From positions 1-42,671 of the forward strand of contig JAGWRU010000006.1 of assembly GCA_028869595.1 (NCBI GenBank): a stretch of 42,671 nucleotides of DNA, given 5' to 3'. Origin of the DNA: Rhodospirillales bacterium. Its GTDB lineage: Bacteria; Pseudomonadota; Alphaproteobacteria; Acetobacterales; Acetobacteraceae. Below, piece after piece: positions 1 through 7,679 of this stretch. The position numbers and the translations under genes were made by a program. Within the stretch, counting starts at the first letter, position 1. Each line of letters starts with the position of its first letter. Below the pieces are notes generated by a model. The model had not been told where the DNA came from, did not search any database, and saw only the letters and a program-made list of their open reading frames with translations.

Positions 1-185
1 ACGCCCAACCCGACCAGCACGGTGACACGCTCCGGCCCCACCAGCACGGCGCTCTCTCCCGCCGCGCCGGTGCAGCGCGCGGCGCGAGCCGCCGCTGCCA
101 GCTCGGCCGGGATCGCGCCCGGCCGAACCGCCAAGGCCAAGGCCGCGCCCGGTGGCGGCGCGGTGCCGAGCGAGAGCGCCGCCAC
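1..185 (-). CDS. Leucyl aminopeptidase family (M17) paralogue, N-terminal part, truncated by window edge
   Basis: Minus-strand reading from a GTG at 185 gives (M)AALSLGTAPPPGAALALAVRPGAIPAELAAAARAARCTGAAGESAVLVGPERVTVLVGLGV, open to the window edge. It resembles the M17 N-terminal domain (..VLVGLG..) and starts 8 nt after the pepA stop. Confidence 0.5.
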   Translation of the reverse strand, partial: MAALSLGTAPPPGAALALAVRPGAIPAELAAAARAARCTGAAGESAVLVGPERVTVLVGLG

Positions 186-192
186 GGCGCGC

Positions 193-1692
193 TCAGCTTT
201 CGAAATGGCGCGCGACCAGCCGATCCAGCAGGCGCACCCCGAAAGCGGTGGCGCCCTTGGGCACGGTGGGGGTGTCCTTGCCGCTCCAGGCGGTGCCGGC
301 GATATCGAGATGCGCCCAGGGACGGCCGGCGACGAAGCGCTGGATGAACTGCGCGGCGGTGATCGAGCCGCCCGGGCGGCCACCGACATTCTTCATGTCG
401 GCAATGTCGGAGCGCAGCTGGCGGTCATAGGCCTCGTCCAGCGGCATGCGCCACAGCTTCTCGCCGCTTTCCGTGCCGGCTTCCAGAAGCTGCGCGGCCA
501 GGGTGTCGTCATTGCTGAACAGGCCGGCATGTTCATGGCCCAGCGCGATGATGATCGCCCCGGTCAGGGTCGCCAGATCGACCATGAAGCGCGGATCGTA
601 TTTCTTGATGCAGTAGGTGATGACATCGGCCAGCACCAGCCGGCCCTCGGCGTCGGTGTTGATAACCTCCACGGTCTGGCCGGAATAGGATTTCACGACA
701 TCGCCCGGACGCTGGGCATTGCCGGAGGGCATGTTCTCGACCAGCCCGACCAGCCCGACCGCATCCAGTTTCGCCTTGCGCCCGGCAAGGGCGGCCATCA
801 GCCCGATCACCGTGCCGGCGCCGGCCATGTCCCATTTCATGTCCTCCATCCCGCCGGCCGGCTTGATGCTGATGCCGCCCGTGTCGAAGGTCACGCCCTT
901 GCCGATGAAGGCCAAAGGCTGGCTGGTCTTGGCGCGCTTGCCGCTGCCCGCCTTGGCGGGCTTGGGCGCGCCGTGCCACTGCATCACCACCATGCGCGGC
1001 TCGTTCACGCTGCCCTGCGCGACGCCCAGCAGCGCGCCGAAGCCGAGCTTGCCCATCTCCTTCGGGCCGAGCACCTCCACCGACAGGCCGAGCGCGGTGA
1101 GTTTGCGACAGCGATCGGCCATCTCCGCCGGGTTCAGCACGTTGGGCGGCTCGCTCGCCAGATCGCGGCTGAGGAACACGCCCTCGGCCACGGCCTGGGC
1201 CGCACCCCAGGCGGCACGGGCGCGGGCGGGATCGCCGGTCAGCACGGTGAGCTTATGCAGCTTGGGCTTGTCCTCCGGCTTTTCGGTGGTGCGGTAGCGA
1301 TCGAAGCGATAGCTGCGCAGCACCGCCCCGAGCGCGACCGAGACCGCCTGCTCGGCGGTCATGCCGGCCGCATCGATGGCCGCCTGGCTTTCACCGGCGA
1401 GGGCGGCCGCCGCAGTGCCGCCCGCCCGCTCCAGCACCAGGGCCGACAGATCGGAAGCCTTGCCAAGCCCGACCGCGACGATGCGCGAGAGGCCCGCGCC
1501 GGGTGCCAGCAGCGTGCAGGTCTTGCCGCGCCCGGCGGTGAAATGCGCCACCTCCAGCCCCCGCGTCAGGGCACCGCCGGTCGCCGCATCGGCTTCCTCG
1601 GCAAGGTCGGCGCGCGGCTCGTTCTCGGCCAGCAGCAGCGCGAGCGCGCCCTGGCGGGGCAGGCCGGATTTGGCGAACACGATGTCGAGCAT
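193..1692 (-). CDS. pepA: Leucyl aminopeptidase (M17)
   Basis: MLDIVFAKSGLP... with the M17 signatures GKGVTFDTGGISIKPAGGMEDMKWDMAGAG and VINTDAEGRLVLAD. Start taken at the internal Met (1692) rather than at the ORF end. Confidence 0.95.
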   Translation of the reverse strand: MLDIVFAKSGLPRQGALALLLAENEPRADLAEEADAATGGALTRGLEVAHFTAGRGKTCTLLAPGAGLSRIVAVGLGKASDLSALVLERAGGTAAAALAGESQAAIDAAGMTAEQAVSVALGAVLRSYRFDRYRTTEKPEDKPKLHKLTVLTGDPARARAAWGAAQAVAEGVFLSRDLASEPPNVLNPAEMADRCRKLTALGLSVEVLGPKEMGKLGFGALLGVAQGSVNEPRMVVMQWHGAPKPAKAGSGKRAKTSQPLAFIGKGVTFDTGGISIKPAGGMEDMKWDMAGAGTVIGLMAALAGRKAKLDAVGLVGLVENMPSGNAQRPGDVVKSYSGQTVEVINTDAEGRLVLADVITYCIKKYDPRFMVDLATLTGAIIIALGHEHAGLFSNDDTLAAQLLEAGTESGEKLWRMPLDEAYDRQLRSDIADMKNVGGRPGGSITAAQFIQRFVAGRPWAHLDIAGTAWSGKDTPTVPKGATAFGVRLLDRLVARHFES

Positions 1693-1826
1693 GGCGGGCA
1701 GCACTCCCAAAGCGGATTGGTCGCCGAGTGTAGCAGCCCGGCCCCGCTTTGCCATGGAGCGGGAGAGAAGGCGCGGCGGCACCGGGCTTGCTTTCCCATC
1801 CCGGATCGCCGCGCTATCACCGCTTC

Positions 1827-2831
1827 ATGCCGATCGCCACCGAATATCTGCTGGATACGCCCGCCGGACGGGCCCGTGCCGCCGCCCTGCTGGGCAGCGG
1901 CCGGCTGGTCGCCTTCGCCACGGAGACCGTCTATGGCCTGGGCGCCGATGCCACCGATGCGCGCGCCGTGGCGGGCATTTTCGCCGCCAAGGGCCGCCCG
2001 CGCTTCAATCCGCTGATCGCGCATTACCCCGACGCCGCCGCCGCCTTCGCCCATGTCGCCGCCGATGCGCGGGCGCGCAGCCTGGCCGCCGCCTTCTGGC
2101 CCGGCGCGCTGACGCTGGTACTGCCGCGCGCCGCAGCGTGCCCGGTCGCCGAGATCGCTGGCGCCGGCCTGCCGTCGCTCGCCGTGCGGGTGCCCTCCCA
2201 TGACGGGGCGCGGGCCTTGCTGCGCGCCATCGGCCGCCCGGTTGCCGCGCCTTCGGCCAATCCTTCCGGCCGCGTCTCGCCGACGACCGCCGCGCATGTG
2301 CTGGAAGGGCTGTACGGACGGATCGACGCGGTGCTGGAAGGCGGCGCCTGCCCGGTCGGGGTGGAATCGACGGTGCTCGACCTGACCGGCGCCGCGCCGC
2401 GCCTGCTGCGCCCCGGCGGCATCCCGCGTGAGGCGATCGAGGCGGCGATCGGCCCGCTCGCGATCGCCAACACGTCCGATGACAATGCCCCGCGCGCGCC
2501 GGGCATGCTGTCCTCGCATTACGCACCGTCGCTGCCGCTCCGCCTGGATGCGCGCGCGGTCGGCTCGGATGAGGCGCTGCTGGCCTTCGGCCCGCCCTTG
2601 CCGGGCGCGCGCATGGTGTTCAATCTGAGCCCCGAGGGCGACCTGACCGAGGCGGCGGCGCGGCTTTTCGCGGGGCTGCGCAGCCTCGATCGCGCGGCAC
2701 TTCAGGCCGGCTGCACCGCCATCGCCGCTATGGCAGTGCCGGGGCGCGGCCTGGGATTGGCCATCAATGACAGGCTGGCGCGCGCGGCAGCGCCGCGACC
2801 GGCCGGCACGGAAGGAACGCATCCATCATGA
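1827..2831 (+). CDS. L-threonylcarbamoyladenylate synthase (Sua5/YrdC/YciO family)
   Basis: MPIATEYLLDTPAGRARAAALLGSGRLVAFATETVYGLGADATD...KGRPRFNPL...APSANPSGRVSPT...GVESTVLDL; the C-terminal Sua5-type domain is present. Confidence 0.93.
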   Translation: MPIATEYLLDTPAGRARAAALLGSGRLVAFATETVYGLGADATDARAVAGIFAAKGRPRFNPLIAHYPDAAAAFAHVAADARARSLAAAFWPGALTLVLPRAAACPVAEIAGAGLPSLAVRVPSHDGARALLRAIGRPVAAPSANPSGRVSPTTAAHVLEGLYGRIDAVLEGGACPVGVESTVLDLTGAAPRLLRPGGIPREAIEAAIGPLAIANTSDDNAPRAPGMLSSHYAPSLPLRLDARAVGSDEALLAFGPPLPGARMVFNLSPEGDLTEAAARLFAGLRSLDRAALQAGCTAIAAMAVPGRGLGLAINDRLARAAAPRPAGTEGTHPS

Positions 2832-3715
2832 TCGAAGCGCCCAAAGCCCAGATCCCCGGCATTTACCGCCGCCGCATCGGCGATATCGTCGTCACCGCCT
2901 TGAGCGACGGCTTTCTCGACGGTGCGCTCGACGTGCTGCGCAACATCACGCCGGAGGAGACCGGGCGCATCCTGGCGGATAATTTCCGCCCCGGCCGGCG
3001 CACCTCGGTCAACGGCTTCGCCATTCATTCCGCCGGGCGGCTGGCGCTGATCGAGACCGGCTGCGGCACCTATATGACGCCGACTTCCGGCTTCCTGCGC
3101 CGCAACCTGCTGGCCGCCGGCATCGATCCGCATGATGTGGAAGCGGTGCTGCTGACGCATATGCATCCCGATCATTCGGCCGGCCTGTCGGATACGCGCA
3201 GCTTCGCGCCCTTCTTTCCCAATGCCGAGCTGGTGGTGCATGAAGCCGAGCCGCGCCACTGGCTGGACGATGCCGCGATGGCGCGCGCGACGGAGCGCGA
3301 GAAGAAGCTCTATTTCCAATGCGCGCGCGAGCAGATCGCGCCGTATCGCGCCCGCATGCGCAGCTTCGCCAAGGAGACGGAGGTGTTTCCCGGCGTCACC
3401 GCGATTCCGATGCCTGGCCATACGCCCGGGCACAGCGCCTATCTGATCGCCTCCGGCAAGGAACAATTGCTGATCTGGGGCGACACGGTGCATGTGCCGG
3501 AAATCCAGATCCCGCGCCCGGAAGTGACCATCGCCTTCGATACCGACCCGGATGCGGCGGCAACCACCCGTAAGCGCGTCTTCGACCGCGTGGCGAGCGA
3601 CCGGCTGCTGGTCGCCGGGATGCATCTGCACTTCCCCGGCTTCGCCCATCTGGTGCGCGGCCCGGCCGGCTATGCGCTGCTGCCCGAACCTTGGGTGCAG
3701 TTTCTCGATCGATGA
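2828..3715 (+). CDS. MBL-fold metallo-hydrolase
   Basis: LLTHMHPDHSAGL (HxHxDH), PGHTPGHSAYLI, WGDTVH. ATGA overlap with the preceding gene. Confidence 0.92.
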   Translation: MIEAPKAQIPGIYRRRIGDIVVTALSDGFLDGALDVLRNITPEETGRILADNFRPGRRTSVNGFAIHSAGRLALIETGCGTYMTPTSGFLRRNLLAAGIDPHDVEAVLLTHMHPDHSAGLSDTRSFAPFFPNAELVVHEAEPRHWLDDAAMARATEREKKLYFQCAREQIAPYRARMRSFAKETEVFPGVTAIPMPGHTPGHSAYLIASGKEQLLIWGDTVHVPEIQIPRPEVTIAFDTDPDAAATTRKRVFDRVASDRLLVAGMHLHFPGFAHLVRGPAGYALLPEPWVQFLDR

Positions 3716-3832
3716 AGGCGCGGGGATAGGCGGGATGCATCCGGTCCACCCCGCTGTCGCGTAATCCCTGCATGCGCCCCGGCGTCAGCCTTGCGGCGGC
3801 GCGCGGCGGCAAAGCATGCAGGGAAGAATGCG

Positions 3833-4384
3833 ATGGCGATGCGGATTGCGGCGCCGGCGGCGGCGATTCTGTTCGGCCTGGCCGGCTGCGCGAATAACCG
3901 CGTGGCACATTTCGCCCAGGGCAGCCCATCCATGGCGCCGCCGGACTGGATGGTGGGCACGGTCGACGGATACGGCATCGTGGTCGACCGTTTCGGACAT
4001 ATCGCAACGCAGTTCCGGGCCCATGAAGTCGGGCATTGGGACAGCGCACGCCGCACGCTGACCCTTGTCGAGCACATCACCTACCCGCAGGGCGACGGCA
4101 AGCCGCAGGACCGCATCTGGCATTTCGTCGAACATGGCAAGGGAGAGTGGACCGGCACCGCGAATGACGTGCTCGGCACCGCCCATGCCGAGCAGGCCGG
4201 CAATGCCTGGCATCTGCAATTCGATCAGATGCTGCCGGTCGGCGGCAGCCGGATCGCGGTTGCGGTCGATGACTGGCGCCTGCGCGAGGCGGGCGATGTG
4301 GCGGTGGATTACTCCACCCTCAGCAAGCTGGGGGTGACGCTGGCGACGGCGGAGATCGCCTTCGTCAAGCGGGCGAAGAAATAG
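3833..4384 (+). CDS. DUF3833-like putative lipoprotein
   Basis: Signal with lipobox-like LFGLAGC, then VDGYGIVVDRFGHIATQF...WHFVEHGKGEWTGTANDVLG...DDWRLREAGDVAVDYSTLSKLGVTLATAEIAFVK, resembling the DUF3833 pattern. Confidence 0.7.
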   Translation: MAMRIAAPAAAILFGLAGCANNRVAHFAQGSPSMAPPDWMVGTVDGYGIVVDRFGHIATQFRAHEVGHWDSARRTLTLVEHITYPQGDGKPQDRIWHFVEHGKGEWTGTANDVLGTAHAEQAGNAWHLQFDQMLPVGGSRIAVAVDDWRLREAGDVAVDYSTLSKLGVTLATAEIAFVKRAKK

Positions 4385-4404
4385 CCGCGCCGGCCCAGGC
4401 TTGC

Positions 4405-5160
4405 CTACCCCGCCGCCGGAATCCAGTTGTACAGCGCGAGCCCGCCATCCACCGCCACCGTGGTGCCGGTCACGTACCCGCTGAAGCGGTCGCAGAGCAG
4501 CGCCACCGCCATGCCGGCGATATCCGCCGCCGTGCCGGGCCGACGCATCGGAATGATGCGCGAGAATGCCTCCACATCCGCCGCGAAGCCGCCGCCGGGA
4601 ATGGCTCCCGGGGCGATCGCGTTCACCCGGATACCGTCCGGGGCAAGCGCGCGGGCAAGCTCGCGGGTCAGCATGGTCAGCCCCGCCTTGGCGGCGCTGT
4701 AATGCGGCAGGTTGCGCGGCGTTTCGGCGTGCAGGGAGGTGACGAACAGCATTTTTCCGCCCTTCCCGGCGGCGCGCATCGCCCGCCCCGCCGCCCGGCC
4801 CAGCACGAAGCCGGCACGCAGATTGATGTCGATCATCGCATCCCACTCGGCCTCGGTCACGGCGAGCGCGGTCTGGCTTTCCGCCCGGCGCGGCGCGGCG
4901 GAATGGACCAGAATGCTCACCCCGCCCAGCGCGGCCTCGGCGGCGGCGAACAAGGCCCCCGGCGCGGCCCGATCGGCGAGGTCGGCGGGCAGAAACACAG
5001 CCCCCGGCACGGCAGCCAGGGCGGCCTCGCGCAAAGCGGGCAGATCGCTGATCGCAACCGCCGCCCCCTCCGCCGCCAGGGCGGCGGCGATGCCCCGCCC
5101 GATCCCCGATCCCGCCCCGGTCACCAAAGCCCGCTCGCCCGCCAGCAATCCGTCCGCCAT
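4405..5160 (-). CDS. SDR family oxidoreductase
   Basis: MADGLLAGERALVTGAGSGIGRGIAAALAAEGAAV... TGxxxGIG motif, YSAAK catalytic motif (HYSAAKAGL), C-terminal VDGG. Confidence 0.9.
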   Translation of the reverse strand: MADGLLAGERALVTGAGSGIGRGIAAALAAEGAAVAISDLPALREAALAAVPGAVFLPADLADRAAPGALFAAAEAALGGVSILVHSAAPRRAESQTALAVTEAEWDAMIDINLRAGFVLGRAAGRAMRAAGKGGKMLFVTSLHAETPRNLPHYSAAKAGLTMLTRELARALAPDGIRVNAIAPGAIPGGGFAADVEAFSRIIPMRRPGTAADIAGMAVALLCDRFSGYVTGTTVAVDGGLALYNWIPAAG

Positions 5161-5181
5161 CGCCGATCCCCCTCCCACATG

Positions 5182-5255
5182 CCGCCGGGCGCTTGTCTCG
5201 CGCCGGCCGGCGTCGGATATCTTGCCCGGGGAAGAAGGATGCCGCCATGCCTGCC
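5182..5255. repeat. 74-bp perfect direct repeat, copy 1
   Basis: ccgccgggcgcttgtctcgcgccggccggcgtcggatatcttgcccggggaagaaggatgccgccatgcctgcc; identical to 6110-6183 (offset 928), with mismatches immediately on both sides. Confidence 0.97.
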
Positions 5256-5307
5256 TGCTGCTAGTATGCAACGTTAGGCCAGGATCCGAACATCAGGAGG
5301 GTGGAGC

Positions 5308-5664
5308 ATGCCGGCCAATCCGCGACCCCGCCCGGCAAGCGGCGAGCGCCGTGCGATTGCCGCGTTCCTGAACCGGCTGCGCGGCACCTATGACGTATCC
5401 GGGTCGATCCTGTTCGGATCGCGGGCGCGCGGCGAGCACCGGGCAGATAGCGACCTCGACCTCGCCGTCCTCCTCCGCGGCCAGCGCGGAGATCTCGTCG
5501 AGGCGAAGCTCGACATGGCCGGGCTGGCATTCGACGTACTGCTGGAGACCGGGATCCTGGTCCAGGCACTGCCGCTGTGGGAGGAAGATCTCGCGCATCC
5601 GGAACGGTTTTCCAACCCGGCGCTGCTGCGCAGGATCGAACGCGAAGGCATTCGCCTCGGATGA
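5308..5664 (+). CDS. MNT-type nucleotidyltransferase domain protein
   Basis: GSILFGSRARGEHRADSDLDLAVLL (GSxARG...SDxDL motif) and a later FDVLL; RBS-like aggagggtgg upstream; ATGA overlap with the HEPN gene. Confidence 0.9.
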   Translation: MPANPRPRPASGERRAIAAFLNRLRGTYDVSGSILFGSRARGEHRADSDLDLAVLLRGQRGDLVEAKLDMAGLAFDVLLETGILVQALPLWEEDLAHPERFSNPALLRRIEREGIRLG

Positions 5665-6059
5665 GGCCGGACCTCATGAACAAGGCGCGGACCGCGCTCG
5701 CCTCGGCCCGCATCCTGCTGGAAGCGGGCGATACGGATGGTGCCACGAACCGCGCCTATTATGCGATGTTCGATGCGGCCATCGCGGCCCTGGCCTGGGC
5801 CGACCCCGATATCGGGCACGATCCTCCCAGGACGCATGGCGGGCTGATCGCGCGCTTTGGTCGGAGGCTGGTGCAGACCGGGGTGCTCTCTGCCGCATAT
5901 GGGCGCGCCTTCAATCGTGTGCAGGAGCTTCGCCTGACAGCCGATTATCTGGCCGCGCCCGTGACATCGGAAAAAGCCGCATGGGCCATCGGCGAGGCGG
6001 AAAATTTCGTCGCGGCGATCGCGCTCGCGCAGTCCGGTCCTTCGCCGCCAACCGGCTGA
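5661..6059 (+). CDS. HEPN-domain protein (PF05168/UPF0332-like), partner of the MNT nucleotidyltransferase
   Basis: MRPDLMNKARTALASARILLEAGDTDGATNRAYYAMFDAAIAAL...THGGLIARFGRRLVQTG...ELRLTADYLA; typical RAYYAMF and LR..ADY pattern. Confidence 0.87.
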   Translation: MRPDLMNKARTALASARILLEAGDTDGATNRAYYAMFDAAIAALAWADPDIGHDPPRTHGGLIARFGRRLVQTGVLSAAYGRAFNRVQELRLTADYLAAPVTSEKAAWAIGEAENFVAAIALAQSGPSPPTG

Positions 6060-6109
6060 GCCTGCTTGCCGCCCCCGCCCGCGCCGCCGCGCGGCGCGCA
6101 ACTCCGGGA

Positions 6110-6183
6110 CCGCCGGGCGCTTGTCTCGCGCCGGCCGGCGTCGGATATCTTGCCCGGGGAAGAAGGATGCCGCCATGCCTGCC
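6110..6183. repeat. 74-bp perfect direct repeat, copy 2 (overlaps leader and first three codons of the FAD oxidase gene)
   Basis: Identical to 5182-5255; contains the ATG CCT GCC start at 6175. Confidence 0.97.
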
Positions 6184-7599
6184 GCCGAAATGTCCGAACT
6201 GCTTGCCGCCATCGCCCAGCGGGTCGGCCCCGCCGGGCTGCTGACCGATCCGGCCGATACCGCCGCCTATGCCGAGGATTGGCGGCGCCTTTATCAGGGC
6301 CGCACGCAGGCCGTGGTGCGCCCGGCAAACACCGCCGAACTGGCCCAGGTGATGGCGCTGGCAGCCAAGGCGCGGATCGCCATCGTGCCGCAGGGCGGCA
6401 ATACCTCGATGGTGGGCGGGGCGGTGCCGGCCGAGGATGGCAGCCAGATCGTGCTCAGCCTGGCCCGCATGCGCACCATTCGCGCCGTTGATCCGGTGGA
6501 CATGACCATGACCCTCGATGCCGGGGTCACGCTGAAAGCCGCGCAGGACGCGGCGGCCGCAGCGGGCTGCATGCTGCCGCTCTCGATCTCCTCGGAGGGT
6601 ACGGCGCAGATCGGCGGCGTGCTGGCCACCAATGCCGGGGGCAACAACACGGTGCGCTACGGCAATGCCCGTGATCTGGTGCTGGGGCTGGAGGTGGTGC
6701 TGGCCGACGGGGCGGTGTGGAACGGGCTGCGCCGGCTGCGCAAGGACAATACCGGCTACTGCCTGCGTCAGTTGTTCGTCGGCGCCGAAGGCACGCTCGG
6801 CATCATCACCGCCGCCGTGCTGAAGCTGGTGCCGCGCCCGCGCGAGGTGGCCGTCGCCCTTTGCGCGGTTGCCTCGGTGGAGGCAGCGCTGGCCCTGTTC
6901 GCGCGGTTTCAGGCGCATGATCCGGCGGCGATCCAGGCCTTCGAATACATGTCCGGCCCCGGCATGGGCTTCGTGCTGCGCCATATTCCCGGCGCCAGCC
7001 TGCCGCTGGCCGCGCCCGCCGATCACTATGTGCTGATCGAACTCGCCACCCCGCGCCCGGAAGCGGGGCTGCGCGCCAGCCTGGAGGCGGTGCTCGGCCA
7101 GGCGATGGAGGATGGGCTGGTCGCCGATGCGGCGCTCGCCGAAAGCGAGGCCCAGCGCGCCGCCATCTGGCGCCTGCGCGAGGAGCATTCGGAGGCGCAG
7201 AAGCGCGAAGGCGCCTCGATCAAGAACGACGTCTCGGTGCCGGTCTCGCGCGTGCCGGAGCTGATCGCGCGGGCCTCGGCGGCCTGTCTGGCGCTGCTGC
7301 CGGGCGTCCGCCCGGTGCCGTTCGGCCATATGGGCGACGGCAATATCCACTTCAACCTGGAACAGCCGCCGGATATGGACGGCGCCGCCTTCCTGGCCTG
7401 CGATCATGAGATCATGGATGCGGTCAACGCGGTGGTGCGCGACCTCGACGGCTCCTTCTCGGCCGAGCACGGGGTCGGGCGCCTGAAACCTTATATGATG
7501 GCGGAATGGCGCGGCGGGGCGGAACTGGCCATGATGCAGCGGATCAAGGCCGCCCTCGATCCTGCCGGGCTGCTCAACCCGGGCAAGGTGCTGCCCTGA
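6175..7599 (+). CDS. FAD-binding oxidoreductase, GlcD / D-2-hydroxyacid dehydrogenase family
   Basis: VPQGGNTSMVGGAVP (FAD-binding), ISSEGTAQIGGVLATNAGGNN, FVGAEGTLGIITAAVLKLVP, FGHMGDGNIHFN, SAEHGVGRLK. Confidence 0.93.
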   Translation: MPAAEMSELLAAIAQRVGPAGLLTDPADTAAYAEDWRRLYQGRTQAVVRPANTAELAQVMALAAKARIAIVPQGGNTSMVGGAVPAEDGSQIVLSLARMRTIRAVDPVDMTMTLDAGVTLKAAQDAAAAAGCMLPLSISSEGTAQIGGVLATNAGGNNTVRYGNARDLVLGLEVVLADGAVWNGLRRLRKDNTGYCLRQLFVGAEGTLGIITAAVLKLVPRPREVAVALCAVASVEAALALFARFQAHDPAAIQAFEYMSGPGMGFVLRHIPGASLPLAAPADHYVLIELATPRPEAGLRASLEAVLGQAMEDGLVADAALAESEAQRAAIWRLREEHSEAQKREGASIKNDVSVPVSRVPELIARASAACLALLPGVRPVPFGHMGDGNIHFNLEQPPDMDGAAFLACDHEIMDAVNAVVRDLDGSFSAEHGVGRLKPYMMAEWRGGAELAMMQRIKAALDPAGLLNPGKVLP

Positions 7600-7679
7600 A
7601 CCGGGCGGGATACCGACTGTAACAAACCCGGTCTGCCGGCGTGCTTGACAAGCGCTGGCGAAGGAAGCCACCTGCCGCC

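Noticed and set aside
739-774. Short tandem repeat (gaccagccc)n in plus orientation
   Set aside because: Lies inside pepA and encodes the normal VGLVGLVEN segment; codon-level coincidence.
22-2016. 664-aa plus-strand ORF and many other long overlapping ORFs (e.g. 5911-7671 -, 10585-12438 -, 30518-32425 +, 34749-36503 -)
   Set aside because: Antisense or out-of-frame shadows of confidently assigned genes in a very GC-rich genome; low-complexity Arg/Gly/His/Ala-rich translations with no family signatures.
5265-5279. Integron-like core site gcaacgttaggc (GTTRRRY) at the left boundary of the HEPN/MNT cassette
   Set aside because: GTTAGGC fits an attC/attI core, but I find no matching attC structure (RYYYAAC ... 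GTTRRRY) at the right boundary and no integrase. The repeat boundaries do not coincide with such a recombination point, so it is probably chance.
5182-6183. Interpretation of the cassette as a conventional insertion sequence
   Set aside because: No transposase ORF, no terminal inverted repeats seen, and a 74-bp direct repeat is too long for a normal target-site duplication.
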